Positions 32,929 to 42,043 of a stretch of DNA of 64,000 nucleotides are shown piece after piece (positions within the stretch are counted from its first letter, which is position 1; the number at the start of each line of letters is the position of its first letter). Origin of the DNA: CAVQJU01 sp963754955. GTDB lineage: Bacteria > Acidobacteriota > Vicinamibacteria > Vicinamibacterales > CAVVIG01. A model generated the notes under the pieces. It had not been told where the DNA came from. It saw nothing but the letters and a program-made list of their open reading frames with translations, and did not search any database. Both the position numbers and the translations under genes were made by a program. Location: contig CAVWHY010000012.1 in assembly GCA_963754955.1 (NCBI GenBank), forward strand, positions 248,001-312,000. Direction: 5' to 3'.

Positions 32929-33549
32929 CTACGGAACGGAAAACGGCGCGGACGCCATCACCTTGTCCCACATGATGGCGAGCCTCCCGCCCTTCTCCGA
33001 CATGTCCACGAAAGTCCACGTCAGCTGATCGACGGCGAAGGGGAGCGCGTCCAGCTTCATCGGCGATCGAACGACGTCCTTGTCCGGCGTGTAGTCGAAC
33101 GCTCCGAAGAGCGCGTCCTTGGTCCCCGGGAAGGTCGGGGACGCCGCCCACCTCGACACGATCAGCGTCCAGTTGTTCGGCTTGAGATCGATGAACAGGC
33201 TGTACTCGCCGGCCGGCACGGTCTTGCCATTGACGACGAGCGGAACTTCCGTTTTCAGCCGCGTCGAGACGTTCGCGCCGGCGCGCCAGACCGGCGCGCC
33301 GTCGTTCAGCGTCCGTCCGTAGTTCGCCCCGGATCCCCACAGATCCCGGCCGCGTTTGATCGGCCGGCCGTACGTGATCTCGATCCATTTTCCGCCCTGG
33401 TATTGCGGCGCCTCTCCGCCGGCCACGTACTTCCCGCCAACCTGTGTGGCCGCGGTGCCTGTCGGACTCGGCGAACGGGATCCTTGCGCCAGCACGATTC
33501 CGCCCGCGCCCACCACCGCCAGAGTCGCGGCAATCAATTTCCGTTTCAT
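32929..33549 (-). CDS. DUF2911 family secreted protein
   Basis: A 206-residue protein with a signal peptide (MKRKLIAATLAVVGAGGIVLAQG). The core has ITYGRPIKRGRDLWG, YGRTLNDGAPVWRAGANVSTRLKTEVPLVVNGKTVPAGEYSLFIDLKPNNWTLIVS and KLDALPFAVDQLTWTFVDM, the DUF2911 pattern, of unknown function. The ATG at 33549 has GGAGG seven bases upstream. It is divergent from the kinase gene. Confidence 0.88.
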   Translation of the reverse strand: MKRKLIAATLAVVGAGGIVLAQGSRSPSPTGTAATQVGGKYVAGGEAPQYQGGKWIEITYGRPIKRGRDLWGSGANYGRTLNDGAPVWRAGANVSTRLKTEVPLVVNGKTVPAGEYSLFIDLKPNNWTLIVSRWAASPTFPGTKDALFGAFDYTPDKDVVRSPMKLDALPFAVDQLTWTFVDMSEKGGRLAIMWDKVMASAPFSVP

Positions 33550-33575
33550 TGATGTTCCTCCAGTAGAATCGCCCC
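33550..33575. promoter_or_regulatory. Putative bidirectional promoter DUF2911 gene / kinase gene
   Basis: The 26-bp gap has TAGAAT (33564-33569, plus) exactly six bases before the kinase GTG, suggesting a leaderless start, and GATTCT on the minus strand (33570-33565) overlapping it. The minus side carries a normal ribosome-binding site GGAGG for the DUF2911 gene. Inferred. Confidence 0.45.
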
Positions 33576-36206
33576 GTGTCGCGATCCGAAGACGACGACC
33601 CGACGATTGACGGGGCGTCGGCACTGACCCGAGCGCGGAGCTGGGGGCCCGGCGATCACACGCCCACGCCGTCGCACCGGTTCGTGCCGGGCTCCGTGAT
33701 TGCCGGACGGTATCGACTTGTCGCGTTGCTCGGTCGCGGCGGCATGGGCGAGGTATTCCGCGCTGACGACCTGATACTCGACCAGACGGTGGCGCTGAAG
33801 TTCCTGCCCGAGGCCGTCGCGGCGAACCCCGAACGACTCGCCCAGTTTCACGCCGAGCTCCGCACAGCCCGACAAGTTTCGCACAAGAACGTCTGCCGTC
33901 TCTACGATCTCGGGCAGGCGGAAGGCCGGCCGTTCCTGACGATGGAGTACGTCGACGGCGAGGATCTGGCGTCGCTGCTCCGCCGGATTGGACGGATCCC
34001 GCAGGACAAGGCCATCGAGATCGCGCGCCAGCTCTGCGCGGGCCTTTCGGCCGCCCACGACCGCGGCGTGCTGCACCGCGATCTCAAACCCGCCAACATC
34101 ATGATCGACGGCGACGGCAACGTCCGCGTCGCCGATTTCGGATTGGCCGTTGCGGTCGGCGACCCGACGGCCTCTCACGCGGGAACGCCACAATACATGG
34201 CGCCGGAACTGCTGGCCGGCGGTCAGGCTTCCGTCGGTACGGATCTCTACGCGCTCGGCCTCGTGCTCTTCGAGCTTTTCACCGGGCGGCGGCCGTACGA
34301 AGCCAAGACGTTGAACGATCTCGTCGCAGTGCAGCGAAGCGGTCGAATATCCACGCCCTCGTCGTTAGTACGCGATCTCGATCCGGCGATTGAGCGCGTG
34401 ATCCTCCGGTGCCTCGAACGCGATCCCACCCTGCGGCCTGGATCCGCCCTTGCGGTGGCCGCCGCGCTGCCCGGCGGCGATCCGCTCGCCGCGGCGCTGG
34501 CGGCCGGCGAAACGCCGTCGCCGGAGATGGTGGCGGCCGCCGGCGAGACGAGCGCATTCAGTCCGGCGCTGGGGCTGTCGCTGTTTGCCGCGATCGTCGC
34601 CGGAATCCTGGCCGTGGCGATGCTGTCGGACCGCACGCTCTTCATCGCGCGAATTCCCATGGACAAGGGCGCGGACGCTCTCGAGGATCGGGCACGCGAG
34701 ACACTGACGAAGCTGGGCTACGCCGATCGGCCGGCCGATACGGCGCGCGGGTTCCTGGTGCTGCAGGATTACATCTTCTACGTGCTGCGCACCGATCGCA
34801 CGGCCAACCGCTGGGATGCGCTCGCGAACGCGTATTTCCCGTCGCTGCGGTTCTGGTATCGCACCAGCCCGCGCAACCTCGAGACGCTCGGGGCGGAATG
34901 GACGCCTCAGTTCGGCGATCCGCCGATGACCGTCTCCGGCATGACGTCAATCGTGCTGGACGTCCAGGGCCACCTCACCCAGTTCACCATGGTGACGCCG
35001 CAGGTGGACGAAGCTCGGGACACGTCCGAGCCGATGGACTGGAACCGCTTCTTCGACGCTGCGGGCCTCGACGCGAACACATTCAAGCCGACGCCGTCAC
35101 AGTGGGTTCCCAACGGCTACGCCGACGAGCGCAAGGCGTGGGAAGGGCCGATGCCGGGTCGTGCCGACATCACGCTGAGGGTTGAAGCGGCAGGCTATCG
35201 CGGCCGGCCGGCGTTTTTCCAAATCGTCGGGCCGTGGACCCGGCGTCCACGCGAAGAGCCGCCAGGACAGACCGGCAGGAGCGTCATCCGATTCGGGCTC
35301 TTTCTGATCGTCTTCGCGCTCTCGATTGGCGGGCTGTTGCTGGCGCGTTACAACATCAGGAACGGCCGCGGCGATCGCCGCGGCGCCACGCGCATCGCGC
35401 TCGTCCTGGTCGGCATCATGTTCGTCGCCTGGGTGCTGGGCGCGAGGCACTGGCTGGAGCCGCTCACCGAGCTCGGTCACTTCATCCAGGACTTCGCGGC
35501 GAGCCAGTTGCTGTATGCGGGCATCATGTGGCTGATTTACCTCGCGCTCGAACCGTACGTCCGCCGCTACAGCCCGGAGATCCTGATGTCGTGGAGCCGA
35601 TTGCTCGGCGGCCGCTTCCGCGATCCGCGCGTCGGCCGAGACATCCTGGTCGGCATCGCCGCCGGGGTCCTCGTCGCGCTCGCGCGGTGTGCGCTGCTCC
35701 TGTTGCCGTCGCTGTTCGGAGCCGCGCCGCCGCCGCTGCGAGGCCTCAGCCTCGATTTCCTGCTCAGCACGCGGCACGCGCTGTCGGCGCTGCTGCGCAT
35801 GCCGCCAACGGCCCTGTTCAACGGCATGCTGATCACGCTGTCCTTCGCGCTCGCGCGGATGCTCGTCAAGCGAACATGGCCCGCAGCCCTGATTTCAGGA
35901 ATCCTCCTCGCGTTTGTTTTGGTCACTGACGCCGGCACCGAGCAGATCGGGCTGAACCTGCTGTTCGCCGCCGTGGTGTCGCTGGTCTACGTGCTGGTCC
36001 TCGTGCACTACGGCATGTTCGCCCAGATGATGGCGTTCCTGACCAATTTCATCCTGACGCAGGGAGGCCTGACCGCCGATTTCTCGAAGCTGTACGCGCC
36101 CACGAGCACGTGGCTCCTCCTGCTGATCGTGGGACTCGCGGCATTTGGTTTTTATGCCTCGCGAGCTGGAGAACCCCTCTTCGGAACAGCGTTCGATGCG
36201 ACATGA
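33576..36206 (+). CDS. Membrane serine/threonine protein kinase with large C-terminal multi-pass domain
   Basis: An 876-residue Hanks-type kinase. The kinase domain (about 45-315) is complete: LLGRGGMGEVF (P-loop), K75 in VALKFL, HRDLKPANIM (D169), ADFG (187-189) and GTPQYMAPE. A membrane helix (about 335-355, LGLSLFAAIVAGILAVAML) leads to an extracytoplasmic region of about 240 residues and then six or more helices up to the end (for example FGLFLIVFALSIGGLLLA, IALVLVGIMFVAWVLGA, LLFAAVVSLVYVLVLV). The C-terminal half is unlike the usual PASTA or WD40 sensors and is unrecognised. GTG start with TAGAAT six bases upstream. Confidence 0.92.
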   Translation: MSRSEDDDPTIDGASALTRARSWGPGDHTPTPSHRFVPGSVIAGRYRLVALLGRGGMGEVFRADDLILDQTVALKFLPEAVAANPERLAQFHAELRTARQVSHKNVCRLYDLGQAEGRPFLTMEYVDGEDLASLLRRIGRIPQDKAIEIARQLCAGLSAAHDRGVLHRDLKPANIMIDGDGNVRVADFGLAVAVGDPTASHAGTPQYMAPELLAGGQASVGTDLYALGLVLFELFTGRRPYEAKTLNDLVAVQRSGRISTPSSLVRDLDPAIERVILRCLERDPTLRPGSALAVAAALPGGDPLAAALAAGETPSPEMVAAAGETSAFSPALGLSLFAAIVAGILAVAMLSDRTLFIARIPMDKGADALEDRARETLTKLGYADRPADTARGFLVLQDYIFYVLRTDRTANRWDALANAYFPSLRFWYRTSPRNLETLGAEWTPQFGDPPMTVSGMTSIVLDVQGHLTQFTMVTPQVDEARDTSEPMDWNRFFDAAGLDANTFKPTPSQWVPNGYADERKAWEGPMPGRADITLRVEAAGYRGRPAFFQIVGPWTRRPREEPPGQTGRSVIRFGLFLIVFALSIGGLLLARYNIRNGRGDRRGATRIALVLVGIMFVAWVLGARHWLEPLTELGHFIQDFAASQLLYAGIMWLIYLALEPYVRRYSPEILMSWSRLLGGRFRDPRVGRDILVGIAAGVLVALARCALLLLPSLFGAAPPPLRGLSLDFLLSTRHALSALLRMPPTALFNGMLITLSFALARMLVKRTWPAALISGILLAFVLVTDAGTEQIGLNLLFAAVVSLVYVLVLVHYGMFAQMMAFLTNFILTQGGLTADFSKLYAPTSTWLLLLIVGLAAFGFYASRAGEPLFGTAFDAT

Positions 36207-36225
36207 GAACGCCGGGGCCGGCGGC

Positions 36226-38517
36226 TTATCGCGGACGACCTGAACCGGGCGTTCCGTCGCGCACGGCGAGGCTCGAAATACTCCACCGATGTGACGAGTC
36301 GTTCCACAACTGACGAATCCGGACGAGCCTCGCGTCGGCAGGGCCGATTCGAAATCTCAACACCGGATGATTCGGCGCTTCGGCCGCAGCCAGGAACGCC
36401 GCGCCGCCCGAGCCGCTTCTCCACTGCTGAACCCATTCGCGCCCGTCCGCCGACGTCTCGATCAGCACCGCTCCGGGATATTCGCGCTCGTCCGCCCCGG
36501 TCGCGAGAGCGACTTCGGCAACGGTGTGCGGGCCGTCCAGCTCGATCAGGAGTTCGTCTCCGGATCGTTGCGGCCCGGCGCTTTGCCAGTTCGCTTCGAC
36601 GGTGCCGTCCGGCTTGACCCTGAGCGGCACCGCGGCGCCGGAAGGCATCGCCCGAACCGATCTGATCGGCAGCGCAGCGCCGGCGTCAGGCTGACTGAGC
36701 GGCTGTTGCGGGAGCAGAAACACGCGTTCGCGTGGACCGGAGCCGACGTCGGCGCCGCCGGCCCGCCGGACAAAGTCTTCCCAGCTCGCGCTCTTGCTCG
36801 AAGTCATGTCCAGCCGGATGAGGAGAGGCGCGTACGAGGCGAGAACGGGCACGACGGTTTCATCCTGCCGCTCGAGTGCCAGCTTCAGGATCTGGTAAGC
36901 GGGAGGGTCGTATCCGCTGTAGCCGTTGACGACTGGCCGGCCGTGAAACACCGACCGGTAGACGGCGGCGATATCGTCGAACACGCCGCCGAGCGGCAGT
37001 TCGAGCACGACAGCGCGAATGCCGGGCAACGTCATCATCGGAGCGGGAACAGCCGCGGCGGGAAGAGCGGCGGGCCAGCTGTCGACAGCAAGCAGTGCGA
37101 TGGCGGCGGCCGCAGCCGCGAGACGTACGAATCCCGGACGCGAAGCCGTCAGGCGCACGAAGGCGAGACCTGCGGCCACGGCGATCGCCAACGCCGCGAT
37201 CATCATGAAGCGTGCCGGGGCGCGGAACCCGTCAGCGAATCCCGGCAGGAGCATCAACAGCGCGTATGGGCCGCGATAGAGCAGCGGCCGGTTCAGAAAG
37301 TGCGGGGCGGGACCGAGCGCAAACAGCCAGGCGATCACCCCGGACGTCACGTAGAACGCAAACGTCGATCGCTCGCGCCAGACCGCAGCCCAGCTCGCCG
37401 AGGTGAGGACGAGCAGCACGCACGCCGCGAACGCGACCGTCAGGGGCTTGTCTGAGCCGTCCGCCGACACCCGCACCGGCCCGAGTCGAAATGTCCATGG
37501 CCCCCACACCGTACTCAAGGCGACAAGCGCAAAAACAACGGCCACTACCGTGAGCCATAGGCGGAGCAGCCTCCATTGCCGCGATTGAGCATCCACGGCA
37601 GACGATCGGCGCCAGCCGATCGCGCCGAGAATCAGCAATGGGGCAAACACGCCGACGTAGACCTCCGCTTCCGGATTGCTCGCCATCGACGGCACGCGCC
37701 ACAACTTCATGGGCTGGGCGCTGAGCACGCCGGTCAGATCCGCGCTGAAGTCCCTCATTTCTCCGAAGCCGCGGCCGAACCCGACCTGCGAATGAATCGT
37801 GCGGTACTGCAGCAGGACCGGCAGCAGCACGATGAATGCCAGAGCCCAGGCGCTGACGAGCGCCGCCCGGCGCGAGAACGGCGCCTTTCCGGAAAACCAG
37901 AGAATCCACAGGCCCACAAGCGGGATCGAGAAGAACAGGTAGTAGCCGCTGCACAGCCCCTGCAAGGCCAGCATCAGCCAGAACGCCACCAGCCATCGCC
38001 GGCGCGACGTCGCCACGTACCGATGAAGCGCGAACAACGCCAGCGGCAGGCAGAAGGCGGCTTGGAGTTCGAGGTGCGCGAGGTGCGCCATGCGATAAGG
38101 ATTGAAACCGAACGCGATGCCGCTGACGGCGCCCGCGGCGTGACTTCCGGTGAGCATCCGCGTCAGCGCGTGCGCCGCAAGGGCAGACAGCACGAAACAG
38201 GCGACGAAGGCGACGTTGTAGGCGAGAATCGGCGTTCCGCCCAGCCACAGCACCGGACCGGCGATCAACTCGAGTCCAACGCGATGATCTGAGAACGCAA
38301 GGCTGCCGCGCAGGGGGAAGAAGGCCAGACCATCCCACCAGCTCCCGACGAACGGAAGATGGTGCGCGTTCCACCACAGAATCCACGCGCTGAGCAGCGG
38401 ATCGCCGGGATCGTGCGCAATCGCCGTGCTGAACTGGCCGAACAGGCTGCGCACGAGCAACAGGGCCAGCGCGAGATAGCCGGTTGCCACGAGCCCGAAT
38501 CGGCGCCATTCAGCCAT
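36226..38517 (-). CDS. Multi-pass membrane protein, ArnT/PMT-like glycosyltransferase with C-terminal discoidin-like domain
   Basis: A 763-residue protein with about twelve membrane helices over the first 470 residues. The first loop carries HDPGDPLLSAWILWWNAHHLPF, resembling the acidic first-loop motif of GT-C lipid-linked-sugar transferases. SDHRVGLELIAGPVLWL and GFNPYRMAHLAHLELQAAFCLP are also typical of this group. The C-terminal about 120 residues (VAEVALATGADEREYPG, SADGREWVQQW, LVRIRQLW) look like an F5/8-type beta-sandwich. Which sugar or acceptor is unknown. It converges on the kinase gene with a 19 bp gap. Confidence 0.75.
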   Translation of the reverse strand: MAEWRRFGLVATGYLALALLLVRSLFGQFSTAIAHDPGDPLLSAWILWWNAHHLPFVGSWWDGLAFFPLRGSLAFSDHRVGLELIAGPVLWLGGTPILAYNVAFVACFVLSALAAHALTRMLTGSHAAGAVSGIAFGFNPYRMAHLAHLELQAAFCLPLALFALHRYVATSRRRWLVAFWLMLALQGLCSGYYLFFSIPLVGLWILWFSGKAPFSRRAALVSAWALAFIVLLPVLLQYRTIHSQVGFGRGFGEMRDFSADLTGVLSAQPMKLWRVPSMASNPEAEVYVGVFAPLLILGAIGWRRSSAVDAQSRQWRLLRLWLTVVAVVFALVALSTVWGPWTFRLGPVRVSADGSDKPLTVAFAACVLLVLTSASWAAVWRERSTFAFYVTSGVIAWLFALGPAPHFLNRPLLYRGPYALLMLLPGFADGFRAPARFMMIAALAIAVAAGLAFVRLTASRPGFVRLAAAAAAIALLAVDSWPAALPAAAVPAPMMTLPGIRAVVLELPLGGVFDDIAAVYRSVFHGRPVVNGYSGYDPPAYQILKLALERQDETVVPVLASYAPLLIRLDMTSSKSASWEDFVRRAGGADVGSGPRERVFLLPQQPLSQPDAGAALPIRSVRAMPSGAAVPLRVKPDGTVEANWQSAGPQRSGDELLIELDGPHTVAEVALATGADEREYPGAVLIETSADGREWVQQWRSGSGGAAFLAAAEAPNHPVLRFRIGPADARLVRIRQLWNDSSHRWSISSLAVRDGTPGSGRPR

Positions 38518-38549
38518 CCGTGAGAGATCTTATGCGCTTCGCGTGAGCC

Positions 38550-40916
38550 CTAACGACGATGCCTCGTGCGCGCGGTCGGCGTCGCTTTCCAGGGATCGTC
38601 GGGCCAGGGGTGCTTCGGGTACCGTCCGCGAAGCTCCTTCCGGACCTCGGGGTAGGTGCGATCCCAGAAGCTCCGGAGGTCGCGCGTCATCTGGACCGGC
38701 CGTCCGTTCGGCGCAAGCAGCGCGAGCCTGACCGGCTCCTTCCGTACCCCCACCCTGGGCGTGTCCGCCAGGCCGAACAGTTCCTGGAGTTTCACCGAGG
38801 CCGACACACCACCGTCGTCGTCGTACTCGAGACGCACGGATCGGCCGCTCGGGACCACGACCGCCTCCGGCGCGTCGCGATCGAGCGCACGCCGATCGTC
38901 GGCTGACAGGGCACGCGATACCGTCACGTCGGCAAGAGACCGCGCATCGGTCGCTGCGCGCTCCGCCAGTTGTCCGGGATCGGCCGGCCGCCCGGCGAAA
39001 CGAAGGCGGCGAAGCAGTTGCCGGTCATCCTCGTCCGGTCCTCTCGTGAGCCACGCCTCCGCGAGCAGCGCGGCGGCCACTGCCGGATCCGGCGCCGTCG
39101 ATTGTTCAGTGAGGACAAGAGCGTCGTAGCGGGTGAACACCGTCGCCTTGACGGAGCCGGTGCCGGGATCGAGTCGATGCACAACTTCGGTCGCGTTGGG
39201 CGCAAGCCACTCGCGTTCGACAAGGCTCGCAAGACGAATGCTGGCATTCGAGGTGTCCTGATTCCGGGCTCCGCGGCCTGGAGAGCCTGCAGAATTCAAC
39301 GAGTGAACGTCCAGGGCGACGAGGAACTCGCCCTCGGTCACGCCGCTTTCCGGCGCGACAACGGCGCCCGCGCCCGACGCAAGGCGGACACGAGGTGACC
39401 GGGGCTCCCGCCGCTGCGCCACCCGATCGGGGTAGCCGGCGAGCACGGCCCGGCGAAACTCCGACTCGGATAACGAACGGTTTGCCCCTGACACACGCGT
39501 CACGATCTGCTCGATCTCGCGTGCAACGCGCTGGACGTGGAACGGGACGCTCGACCATCGATCGACCGCGGACAAGAGGTCCGAGGTGGTCGCCTGTGCC
39601 CGGGTCCCTCGTGGCGCCAGCACATGGCGCTCCGAGAGGAGCGCACAGGCTCGCGCCATCGACGTCGCGCCTTCGGCTGCGACGAGCATGCGGGCCAGGC
39701 GCGGAGGCAGTGGGATGCGTTGAAGGCGACGGCCGACATCCGTCAACTGCGCTCCCTCGACGGCGCCGAGTCGATCGAGGAGCGTCAGCGCGGCCTCGAC
39801 GGCCTCGTCTCGCGGGCGCTCGAACCACTCGAACGTCCGCGGATTGCCGCCCCAGATCATGATATCGAGCACCGTGGCGGACAGATCGACGCGGTGAATC
39901 TCGGGCTCGCGGTGCGGCCTCAGGCGATCGCGCGCATCCCACAGGCGGCGCGCCGAACCGGGACCGAGCCGGGCGGCGCGGCCCGCGCGCTGATCGGCCG
40001 AATCCGCCGTGATGCGCTCCGTCTCGAGACTGTCGATCGCCCGCTCGGCATCGTAACGGGCGACCTTGTGCAGACCGGAATCGACGACAGCCGCGATCCC
40101 CGGCACCGTCACGGATGTCTCGGCGATGTTGGTCGCCACCACGATGCGGCGCCGTGAAGACCGGCCCGGGCGAAGCACGGCGTCCTGCTCGGCCGCGTCC
40201 AGCGATCCGTACAGCGCCACGACCTCGGCCGCCTGGTTGACGGTGCGGGCACCGATTTCATCGATTGCGCGCCTGATCTCGAACGCGCCGGGCAGGAAGC
40301 ACAGGATGCCGCCGGCCGTCGTCTGCGCGAGCCCGGCGACGGCATCGGCAACGGACTGCCCGGGTGCGTAGCTGATGTCGAGCGGGTACGACCGACCGGG
40401 GACGTCCACGACCGGACAGTCATCGAGGAATGCGGACACCGCCGCGCTGTCGAGCGTGGCCGACATGACGACGATCCGCAGATCGTCTCGGGCCCGGCAC
40501 GCCTGCCGGACCAGCGCGATCGCAAGATCCGCGTACACGCTCCGCTCGTGGAACTCGTCGAGCACGACGGTGCGGAACTGGGAGAGGAGCGGATCCTGCT
40601 GGAGCCGCGAAGTCAGCACGCCCTCGGTGGCGACCAGGAGCTGCGTCCGCGGGCCGAACCGGCGCTCCATCCGGACCTGCCAGCCCACTTCGGCGCCGAT
40701 GGTCCAGCCGCGTTCGTCCGCGATGCGTTGCGCGATGGCTCGCGCGGCGACGCGGCGTGGCTGCAGCAGGATGACGGGGCCGTCCGCGCAGAGGGACGGC
40801 GGGACACGCGTCGTCTTGCCGGCGCCGGGCTGGGCCGTCACGACGACTGCACGCGAATGCCTCAGGTGCCGGGCAATCGTGTCGATGAACGGATCGATCG
40901 GAAGCGGTTCGAGCAA
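38550..40916 (-). CDS. hrpB: ATP-dependent helicase HrpB
   Basis: A 788-residue DEAH-type helicase with Walker A QPGAGKTTRVP, LQPRRVAARAIAQRIA, the box II LDEFHER, motif III VMSATLDS, motif V VATNIAETSVTVPG and motif VI TADSADQRAGRAARLGPG, then the HrpB-specific C-terminal domain (VPSGRSVRLEYDDDGGVSASVKLQELFGL and GRYPKHPWPDDP). Its cellular role is poorly defined. The start is a TTG at 40916; no in-frame ATG gives the expected N-terminus. Confidence 0.96.
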   Translation of the reverse strand: MLEPLPIDPFIDTIARHLRHSRAVVVTAQPGAGKTTRVPPSLCADGPVILLQPRRVAARAIAQRIADERGWTIGAEVGWQVRMERRFGPRTQLLVATEGVLTSRLQQDPLLSQFRTVVLDEFHERSVYADLAIALVRQACRARDDLRIVVMSATLDSAAVSAFLDDCPVVDVPGRSYPLDISYAPGQSVADAVAGLAQTTAGGILCFLPGAFEIRRAIDEIGARTVNQAAEVVALYGSLDAAEQDAVLRPGRSSRRRIVVATNIAETSVTVPGIAAVVDSGLHKVARYDAERAIDSLETERITADSADQRAGRAARLGPGSARRLWDARDRLRPHREPEIHRVDLSATVLDIMIWGGNPRTFEWFERPRDEAVEAALTLLDRLGAVEGAQLTDVGRRLQRIPLPPRLARMLVAAEGATSMARACALLSERHVLAPRGTRAQATTSDLLSAVDRWSSVPFHVQRVAREIEQIVTRVSGANRSLSESEFRRAVLAGYPDRVAQRREPRSPRVRLASGAGAVVAPESGVTEGEFLVALDVHSLNSAGSPGRGARNQDTSNASIRLASLVEREWLAPNATEVVHRLDPGTGSVKATVFTRYDALVLTEQSTAPDPAVAAALLAEAWLTRGPDEDDRQLLRRLRFAGRPADPGQLAERAATDARSLADVTVSRALSADDRRALDRDAPEAVVVPSGRSVRLEYDDDGGVSASVKLQELFGLADTPRVGVRKEPVRLALLAPNGRPVQMTRDLRSFWDRTYPEVRKELRGRYPKHPWPDDPWKATPTARTRHRR

Positions 40917-40952
40917 GCGGACACTCGCCCGGACGAAGCCGGACGCTGCGTG

Positions 40953-41597
40953 CTAGGGAGTCGTCGCGCCGACGCCGACCGGGCAGCTGACACCTGTGCC
41001 GCCGAGGCCGCAATAGCCGTCCGGATTCTTCGCCAGGTACTGCTGGTGGTAGTCCTCCGCGTAGTAGAACGGCGGCGACGGCAGCATTTCCGTCGTGATC
41101 GGCCCGTAGCCGGACTTCATCAGCTGCTTCTCGAACACGCTCCTCGATGCCTCGGCGGCGCGCCATTGCTCGTCGTCGAAGTAGTAGACGCCGGACCGGT
41201 ACTGCGTCCCCACGTCGTTTCCCTGGCGCATCCCCTGTGTGGGGTCGTGGTTCTCCCAAAACACACGCAGCAGTTCCTCGTATCGAACCTTCGCGGGGTC
41301 GTACACGACGAGCACAACCTCGTTGTGGCCGGTAAGGCCCGTGCACACTTCACGGTACGTGGGGTTGGCTGTGTGGCCGGCCGCGTAACCGACGGCCGTC
41401 GAGTAGACACCGGGCACCTGCCAGAACTTTTTTTCGGCGCCCCAGAAGCAACCCATGCCGAACATGGCCGTCCGGAACCCGTCGGGAAAGGGCGGTTCGA
41501 GGCGATGGCGATTGACGAAGTGCATGTCGGGCACGCGCATCCGTTCAGAGCGACCGGGCAGCGCTTCGGCCGCCGTTGGTATACGAAGGGGTTTCAT
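40953..41597 (-). CDS. msrA: Peptide methionine-S-sulfoxide reductase MsrA
   Basis: A 214-residue MsrA repairing methionine-S-sulfoxide. The catalytic site is FGMGCFWGAEKKFW; GVYSTAVGYAAGHTANPTYREVCTG, HNEVVLVVYDP and FWENHDPTQGMRQGNDVGTQYRS are canonical. Resolving cysteines lie at the C-terminal end (GYCGLGGTGVSCP). An N-terminal extension of about 40 residues precedes the domain without a clear signal peptide. The ATG at 41597 overlaps the msrB stop (ATGA). Confidence 0.97.
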   Translation of the reverse strand: MKPLRIPTAAEALPGRSERMRVPDMHFVNRHRLEPPFPDGFRTAMFGMGCFWGAEKKFWQVPGVYSTAVGYAAGHTANPTYREVCTGLTGHNEVVLVVYDPAKVRYEELLRVFWENHDPTQGMRQGNDVGTQYRSGVYYFDDEQWRAAEASRSVFEKQLMKSGYGPITTEMLPSPPFYYAEDYHQQYLAKNPDGYCGLGGTGVSCPVGVGATTP

Positions 41598-41989
41598 GGC
41601 GTTTTCTTCTCCGGATCAAAGGTCAGCGCAGCGCCGTTCATGCAGTAGCGCATGCCCGTCGGCTGCGGGCCGTCAGGAAACACGTGGCCGAGATGGCCGC
41701 CGCAGTTCTTGCAGTGCACTTCGACCCTGGTCATCCCGTGCGTTCGGTCGGTGGTCGTCTCGACACTGCTGTCGAGCGGCTTGAAGAAGCTGGGCCATCC
41801 GCTGCCACTCTCGAACTTCGTGTCTGCGGAAAACAGCGGCTGTCCGCACCCGGCGCAGACGAACGTCCCGTCGCGCTTTTCGTGGTTGAGCGCGCTCGAA
41901 CCAGGAGGCTCGGTGCCATGCTCGCGGAGCACCCGGTACTGCTGCGGCGTCAGCGTCTCGCGCCACTCGGAATCCGTCTTCTCGGCCAT
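41594..41989 (-). CDS. msrB: Peptide methionine-R-sulfoxide reductase MsrB
   Basis: A 131-residue MsrB acting on methionine-R-sulfoxide, the partner of MsrA. It has two zinc CxxC pairs (CAGCGQPLF and CKNCGGHLGHVF), SGSGWPSFFKPL and the catalytic RYCMNGAAL. Starting at the ATG at 41989 (MAEKTDSEW) gives the usual family length. Translational coupling to msrA fits their joint job. Confidence 0.97.
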   Translation of the reverse strand: MAEKTDSEWRETLTPQQYRVLREHGTEPPGSSALNHEKRDGTFVCAGCGQPLFSADTKFESGSGWPSFFKPLDSSVETTTDRTHGMTRVEVHCKNCGGHLGHVFPDGPQPTGMRYCMNGAALTFDPEKKTP

Positions 41990-42043
41990 GCCGGTACTGT
42001 AGCATCGCGCCGTAGGGCAAATCGAGCAGGTCTGCACGCCTGG

